In this document: positions 59,559 to 64,000 of the stretch, one piece after another
Position numbering within the stretch: position 1 is the stretch's first letter
How the letters are laid out: each line of letters opens with the position of its first letter
DNA from: Streptomyces armeniacus
Lineage (GTDB): Bacteria; Actinomycetota; Actinomycetes; Streptomycetales; Streptomycetaceae
DNA: 64,000 nucleotides
NCBI RefSeq assembly: GCF_003355155.1
Contig: NZ_CP031320.1
Location: 2,094,369-2,158,368, forward strand
Reading direction: 5' to 3'
Position numbers and translations under genes: made by a program
Notes under the pieces: model-generated
What the model was told of the DNA's origin: nothing
The model's input: the letters and a program-made list of their open reading frames with translations, nothing else
The model's database searches: none

Positions 59559-62003
59559 ATGACACCGACCGCCACCTACCGGCTGCAGCTCCGGCCGGAG
59601 TTCCCGTTCGCCGCCGCCGAGGAAGCCGTGCCGCGGCTCGCCCGGCTCGGCGTGTCGCACCTGCACCTGTCCCCCGTGCTGACCGCCGTGCCCGGCTCCG
59701 CGCACGGCTACGACGTCACCGACCACGGCACCGTACGCGCCGAGCTGGGCGGCGAGGCGGGACTGCGCGCGCTCTCCGACGCGGCACGGCGGCACGGGCT
59801 GGGGCTGGTGCTGGACATCGTGCCGAACCACATGGCGGTGCCCGCCGACGTACGGCTCAACCTCCCGCTGTGGGAGACGCTGCGGGAGGGGCCGGGCTCG
59901 CCGTACGGGCGCTGGTTCGACGTGGACTGGGCGGCGGGCGGCGGGCGGATGCTGCTGCCCGTGCTCGCGGGGCCGCTCCGTACGGAGCAGGACGCGCTGC
60001 GGGTGGAGGGCGGCGTGCTGCGGTACGGGCCGCACGTGCTCCCGCTGCGGGACGGTACGGACGGGCTGCCGCTGCCGGAGCTGCTGGACGCCCAGCACTA
60101 CCGGCTGGCCTGGTGGCGGCTGGCCCGCAGCGAGCTGAACTACCGGCGGTTCTTCACCGTTTCGGAGCTGATCGGCGTCCGCGTCGAGGACCCGGCGGTG
60201 TTCGACGCGACCCACGCCACCGTGCTGCGGCTGCTCCGCGACGGCGTGGCGGACGGGCTGCGCGTCGACCACCCGGACGGTCTCGCCGACCCGGCCGGCT
60301 ATCTGCGGCGGCTGCACAAGGCGACCGGCGGCCGCTGGACGGTCGTCGAGAAGATCCTCGCCCGCGACGAGACGCTGCCCGCCCGCTGGCCGGTCGACGG
60401 CACCACCGGATACGACGCCCTGCACCGCGTCGACGGCCTGTTCACCGACCCGTACGGGCACGCCGAACTCACCGCCCACTACCGCGAGTTCACCGGCGTG
60501 CCCGACGACCGGGGCGGCGACTGGCACGCCACCGTACGGCGCGCCGCGTACAAGGTGCTCACGGGCGAGCTCGCCGCGGAGACCGACCGGCTGACCCGTA
60601 CGGCCGTCCGCGCCTGCGAGGAGGCCGACGGGCTGCGGCTGCGCGACCACGCGCCGCCCGCGCTCCGTACGGCGCTGCGCGAGGTACTCGTACGGCTGCC
60701 GGTCTACCGCCCGTACGCCACCGCCGGGCGCCCGGCCGGCGAGGCCGACACGCGGACGCTGGAGACGGCGGCGGAAAAGGCGCGCGCGGCGTTCGCCCGC
60801 GCGCACGCCGCTGATGGCGGGGGCGGCGGGGGCGGCACGTACGGCGACCCGCGCGAGGCGGAGGCGGTGGACGTCGTACGGGACCTGGCGCTCGGGCGGC
60901 TCGGCGACGGGCCCGCGCCGCGCGACTTCGCTGCCCGCTTCGCCCAGGTGTCGTCCGCGCTGCGGGCCAAGGCCGTCGAGGACACCGCGTTCTACCGGTA
61001 CGCGCCGCTGCTCTCCGCCTGCGAGGTGGGCGGCGACCCGGGGCACCCGTACGTGTCACCGGAGGAGTTCCACGCGTACTGCGCGCGCGTCCAGCGCGAC
61101 TGGCCGACCACCGCCACCGCGCTGTCCACGCACGACACGAAGCGCAGCGCCGACGCGCGTGCGGCGGTCACCGCGCTCACCGAGTGCCCGGAGCGGTGGC
61201 GCGACCTGCTGACGGCCGTCACCCGGCAGACCGCCCGCGCCACCGGCCGCGACGCGCCCGACCCGCACCTCGCGTGGACCGCCTGGCAGACGGCGGTGGC
61301 ACTGGGCACCCCCAGCGTGGAACGTCTGACGGAGGCGCTGCTGAAGGCCGTACGGGAGGCCGCGCTGCGGACCGGCTGGACGGCGCCGGACGAGGCGTAC
61401 GAGAGCGCGGTCGCGGAGTTCGCGGCGGACGGCCCCTGCGGGCCCGCGCTCTACGCGCTGGCGGAGTGGGCCAAGGAGGCGTGGCCGTACGTGCGCGCCA
61501 ACCAGCTGGGCATGGCGCTGCTCCAGCTGACGATGCCGGGCGTCCCGGACCTGTACATGGGCACGGAGCGCCCGTACCACGCCCTCGTCGACCCCGACAA
61601 CCGGCGCCCGCCCGGCGCGCTCGGCGTCCCGGACGACTTCGACGGTGCGGCAGCGGGCAGGGGCGCGGACCGGGAGAAGCTGCGGCTGACCTGTACGGCG
61701 CTGCGGCTGCGCCGCGACCGCCCGGAACTGTTCCTGGACACCGCCTCCTACGCCCCGCTGCGCGCCACCGGCCCGGCCGCCGGGCACTGCGTGGCGTTCG
61801 TGCGCTCCGGCGCGGTCGCCAGCGTCGTCACACGGCTGGCGCGGCGACTGCACGACGCGGGCGGCTGGCGCGGCACGGAACTGCCGCTGCCGGACGGGCG
61901 TTGGCGCGAACTGCTGACGGACCGCGCGGTGGAAGGGGGCGGCACGCGGGACGTCGCGGAGCTGCTGGACGACGCCCCGGTGGCACTGCTCCTCCGGGAG
62001 TGA
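59559..62003 (+). CDS. treY: Maltooligosyl trehalose synthase
   Basis: 814 residues. GH13 enzyme that turns the reducing end of maltooligosaccharides into a trehalose unit. TATYRLQLRPEFPFAAAEEA, LSPVLTAVPGSAHGYDVTDH, LGLVLDIVPNHMAV, DGLRVDHPDGLADPAGYLRR, VVEKILARDETLP and TTGYDALHRVDGLF are the TreY motifs, with catalytic Asp and Glu in DHPDGL and EKIL. STHDTKRSADARA and PGVPDLYMGTERPYHALVDP close the family pattern. A Gly run (about 424-429) is an extra loop. ATG at 59559; only a weak ribosome site. The 3' partner treZ is absent; the gene after it is unrelated. Confidence 0.95.
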   Translation: MTPTATYRLQLRPEFPFAAAEEAVPRLARLGVSHLHLSPVLTAVPGSAHGYDVTDHGTVRAELGGEAGLRALSDAARRHGLGLVLDIVPNHMAVPADVRLNLPLWETLREGPGSPYGRWFDVDWAAGGGRMLLPVLAGPLRTEQDALRVEGGVLRYGPHVLPLRDGTDGLPLPELLDAQHYRLAWWRLARSELNYRRFFTVSELIGVRVEDPAVFDATHATVLRLLRDGVADGLRVDHPDGLADPAGYLRRLHKATGGRWTVVEKILARDETLPARWPVDGTTGYDALHRVDGLFTDPYGHAELTAHYREFTGVPDDRGGDWHATVRRAAYKVLTGELAAETDRLTRTAVRACEEADGLRLRDHAPPALRTALREVLVRLPVYRPYATAGRPAGEADTRTLETAAEKARAAFARAHAADGGGGGGGTYGDPREAEAVDVVRDLALGRLGDGPAPRDFAARFAQVSSALRAKAVEDTAFYRYAPLLSACEVGGDPGHPYVSPEEFHAYCARVQRDWPTTATALSTHDTKRSADARAAVTALTECPERWRDLLTAVTRQTARATGRDAPDPHLAWTAWQTAVALGTPSVERLTEALLKAVREAALRTGWTAPDEAYESAVAEFAADGPCGPALYALAEWAKEAWPYVRANQLGMALLQLTMPGVPDLYMGTERPYHALVDPDNRRPPGALGVPDDFDGAAAGRGADREKLRLTCTALRLRRDRPELFLDTASYAPLRATGPAAGHCVAFVRSGAVASVVTRLARRLHDAGGWRGTELPLPDGRWRELLTDRAVEGGGTRDVAELLDDAPVALLLRE

Positions 62004-62113
62004 CCGGCCCCCGGCCCGCCCCCGGGCCGCGCCCGGCGCGACGGAGGCCCTGGGGGCCCGCCCTGGCTTCCGCCTCTCCGTAGCGGCAGATGGAAAGCGC
62101 ACCTCAGCAAACC

Positions 62114-62246
62114 CAGCCCGTCCGGCGATTGAGGACGAACCCCGGCCCTCACGCGCCGCGCCCGGCGCACGATTCGGTGACCGCCCACCGGCGACTGCCC
62201 CACATCCCTGGCTGAGGGCCGTCCTCAAACGCCCCGGACGGGCTTG
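62114..62246. repeat. Inverted pair of a Streptomyces-type intergenic repeat
   Basis: CAGCCCGTCCGGCGATTGAG continuing GAC (62114-62136) and its near reverse complement GTCCTCAAACGCCCCGGACG continuing GGCTTG (62221-62246) flank 84 bp. Elements of this type (GTCCGGCGATTGAGGAC) recur between genes in Streptomyces genomes; function unknown. The pair could fold as a long hairpin and ends the treY transcript. No gene lies in 62004-62271. Confidence 0.7.
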
Positions 62247-62271
62247 AAAGAGCGGACCGGCCGGGGAACCG

Positions 62272-62817
62272 TCAGGGTGCCGTCAGCCGGTAGCCGACCT
62301 GTCCGAACCGGACCTCGTCCCCCGGCCGTACGACCGTCGTGCCCGTGACGCGGCGCCCGTTGACCCAGGTGCCGTTGCTGGAGCCGAGGTCGCGCAGCGT
62401 CCAGCCGTCGTCCGTGCTGCGCAGCTGCGCGTGCAGCCGGGAGACGGAGAAGTCGTTCAGCCGCAGCACCGAGCCGGGCGCCCGGCCGATCGACAGCGGG
62501 TACGGGCCGGGCTGCGGCAGGAGAAGCTCGGGCAGCCGCTCCTTCTGCCACGCCCTGCGCACCATCATGGGGAACGAGGACAGCGCCCCGACCGCCCGGA
62601 ACACCCAGCGGGTGCCCCGCCGGCGGCTGTGCAGGTCCCGTACGGCGGCGTCCAGCTCGTCGTGCTGGTGCGCCTGGAGGATCACTTCCATCCGGCGCAG
62701 GAACGTGTCCTGCGAAACCCGGCCCGCCACCGCGCTCTCACGCAGCACCTCGAGGGCACGCTCCCGGTCCGCGTCCGACACACGCGGAGGTTGCGCACGG
62801 TACTCGAGTGGGGTCAT
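62272..62817 (-). CDS. DUF1707 and FHA domain protein
   Basis: 181 residues. The N-terminal VSDADRERALEVLRESAVAG, RVSQDTFLRRMEVILQAHQH is the DUF1707 domain (helical, probably oligomerising). The C-terminal FHA domain has SIGRAPGSVLRLNDFSVSRL, HAQLRSTDDGWTLRDLGSSN and GTWVNGRRV with the phosphothreonine-binding Gly-Arg, Ser-x-x-His and Asn residues all present. It should bind phospho-Thr proteins, for example substrates or kinases of the PknB type. ATG at 62817; TCCG/GGAG a little upstream. Divergent from the GNAT gene. Confidence 0.92.
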   Translation of the reverse strand: MTPLEYRAQPPRVSDADRERALEVLRESAVAGRVSQDTFLRRMEVILQAHQHDELDAAVRDLHSRRRGTRWVFRAVGALSSFPMMVRRAWQKERLPELLLPQPGPYPLSIGRAPGSVLRLNDFSVSRLHAQLRSTDDGWTLRDLGSSNGTWVNGRRVTGTTVVRPGDEVRFGQVGYRLTAP

Positions 62818-63036
62818 CGGCTCATTCTCCGTAGGGCTGTAATTCCTGTCCAGGCTGCTGATCGCCGCAGAATCTCCGCCGGATGTCAGACACGGCGGAC
62901 GGCCCTGAGGCGATCAACGTCGCGGCCGCCCCGGTGGGTTCGGCCCTGACCAGTACAGACAGCGAACAGCACCGGTCCGGTTCCGGCCGCGCGACGCCGA
63001 ACTCCGCCGCCGAACTCCGCCGCCGCGGAAACCCCG

Positions 63037-63066
63037 TGGACACGCCCCGCGGGCGGCGGCTACCGT
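63037..63066 (+). promoter_or_regulatory. Putative promoter of the GNAT gene
   Basis: TGGACA (63037-63042), an 18-bp spacer and TACCGT (63061-63066). The expected start is near 63073, giving a leader of about 150 nt. The part 62818-63036 of this gap contains a CGCCGCCGAACTC-like repeat (62997-63025) and no gene. Confidence 0.5.
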
Positions 63067-63106
63067 ACGGACACGCCCGCGAACGGACGGAAGGAGGCGA
63101 GAGCAG

Positions 63107-63181
63107 ATGCACCGCGGCACCGAACACCGCAGCACGACACCGCGCTCCCGCCTCACCCCCCGGGCGTCAACTCACGGCTGA
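63107..63181 (+). CDS. Possible 24-residue leader peptide
   Basis: ATG at 63107 is preceded by GGAAGGAGG, among the best ribosome sites of the window, with the sequence GCGAGAGCAG between. The peptide reads MHRGTEHRSTTPRSRLTPRA plus STHG: polar, with five Arg and three Thr-containing pairs. It lies between the promoter and the acetyltransferase start 40 bp further on, so it may attenuate or couple translation. Confidence 0.4.
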   Translation: MHRGTEHRSTTPRSRLTPRASTHG

Positions 63182-63221
63182 CCGGGAGCGCTTCGACGCC
63201 TTCCGGAAGGAACTTCTCTCC

Positions 63222-64000
63222 ATGACCGACACGGTCATCCACCCGCTCGTCGAAGCCGACGCGCGCGCTCTCTTCACCTCCCTGGACGACCCGGGGACCG
63301 TCGGCCGCGCACTGCTCGGCCGCCCGTACACCACCGTCGCCGAGGGCGGCGAGTACCGCCCCGAGTGGACCTGGGTCGCGCTCCGCGGCGGCCGCGCCGT
63401 CGCACGTGCCGCCTTCTGGGCGCCGCCCGGCGCGACGGAACCGCTGCTGCTCGACTGGTTCGACTTCGCGCCCGGCGAGCACGACACCGCCGTACGGCTG
63501 CTGCGCGAGGCCACCCCGCGCGTCGAATACGAACTGATCCTGCCGCCGGGCTGGCGTGACACGCCCGGCACGCGTGCCGCCGCCGAGGCCCGTATCGGCG
63601 CGGCGGAGGCCGCCGGGTACCGGCTGCTCGTGGAGCGGTTCCGGTACGACTGGACGCCGGACCGCGGGCTGCCCGCGCTGCCCGGACGGCTCGTCTTCCG
63701 GCCCGAACCGGACGACGCCGTGATCCTCGACGTGCTGCGCCGCATCACGCGCGGCACGCTCGACGCGCACGCCCTGCACGCCCTCGCCACCGTCGGCCCG
63801 GACGACCCGGAGAAGGGCATCGAGGTGGCCGCGCGGGAGGACATGGACCACCTGCTGCGGATGCGTTCACCGCGCGAGTGGTGGCGCCTGGCGTACACCC
63901 CGGACGGCGAACTGGTCGGGCTGCACGTGCCCGGTCTGATCCCGAGCGGGCCGTGCGTGGCGTTCATCGGTGTCGTACCGGAGCAGCGCGGCCACGGGTA
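63222..64000 (+). CDS. GNAT-family acetyltransferase, 3' partial
   Basis: 259 codons are visible; the gene runs off the right end. ATG at 63222 has GGAAGG 11-12 nt upstream. The protein reads LFTSLDDPGTVGRALLGRPY, WTWVALRGGRAVARAAFWAP in its first part and, near the right edge, LAYTPDGELVGLHVPGLIPS followed by VAFIGVVPEQRGHG, the start of the acetyl-CoA-binding (Q/R)xxGx(G/A) motif A. The long N-terminal part (about 1-215) suggests a two-domain GNAT. Substrate unknown. Confidence 0.85.
   Translation, partial: MTDTVIHPLVEADARALFTSLDDPGTVGRALLGRPYTTVAEGGEYRPEWTWVALRGGRAVARAAFWAPPGATEPLLLDWFDFAPGEHDTAVRLLREATPRVEYELILPPGWRDTPGTRAAAEARIGAAEAAGYRLLVERFRYDWTPDRGLPALPGRLVFRPEPDDAVILDVLRRITRGTLDAHALHALATVGPDDPEKGIEVAAREDMDHLLRMRSPREWWRLAYTPDGELVGLHVPGLIPSGPCVAFIGVVPEQRGHG

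Noticed and set aside
62114..62246. Attachment-site or insertion-sequence ends
   Set aside because: No transposase or integrase nearby, no target duplication; the repeat type is a known intergenic element.

Overview
The window is very GC-rich DNA (third codon positions almost all G or C, GTG starts common, AGGAGG-type ribosome sites) whose gene order lipB - lipA - small ORF - DUF4191 protein - RDD protein - glnA is the one known from Streptomyces chromosomes. The SARP and NB-ARC/TPR regulators, the class-E-type LAETG wall anchor, the DUF1707/FHA protein and a SAV_2148-type HEPN protein also point to Streptomyces or a close relative. About 52 protein genes are supported, counting three broken ones and two cut by the window ends. 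I see no tRNA, rRNA, CRISPR array or intact insertion sequence.

Layout. 1-9.96 kb: FAD oxidoreductase (cut at the left end), two small genes, an HTH/TPR regulator, lipoate synthesis (lipB, lipA), two membrane proteins, and glnA with GlnR boxes and a strong terminator. 10.0-20.25 kb: an island visibly poorer in GC and in the CGTACG word common elsewhere. It holds a zinc-motif protein resembling tRNA-guanine transglycosylase, a three-gene translationally coupled unit with a GT-B-like protein, two head-to-head STAND ATPases (one with an N-terminal SARP DNA-binding part), and a mini transcription unit with a 30-residue hydrophobic peptide and a U-rich terminator. This is the best candidate for an undescribed system. 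20.4-36.8 kb: ordinary accessory and housekeeping genes: His-rich methyltransferase, dialkylglycine decarboxylase with a divergent XRE-cupin regulator, secreted lipase, sialidase, sortase-anchored protein, ECF sigma factor, a two-component pair and a TetR regulator.

36.8-39.6 kb: a chromosomal (or assembly) breakpoint. An N-terminally truncated pullulanase abuts, head to head, the last about 61 codons of cysN, followed by a sirohydrochlorin chelatase. 40.5-47.3 kb: epimerase, DUF1697 protein, MMPL exporter, GDSL hydrolase, TetR regulator with a clear operator. 47.3-55.1 kb: a four-gene leftward operon for a ribitol-phosphate-type wall polymer (fused cytidylyltransferase-reductase, two CDP-glycerol/ribitol transferase-family proteins, acyltransferase). 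55.2-62.0 kb: HEPN protein, then glgX and treY for glycogen-to-trehalose conversion. 62.0-64.0 kb: a Streptomyces-type intergenic inverted repeat, a DUF1707-FHA protein and a GNAT acetyltransferase cut by the right end.

At least six genes (starts 6880, 8233, 31856, 33556, 35991, 42311) show a TANNNT hexamer ending 6-7 nt before the start codon and no Shine-Dalgarno sequence, which suggests leaderless mRNAs. Convergent gene pairs are often separated by long perfect GC hairpins.
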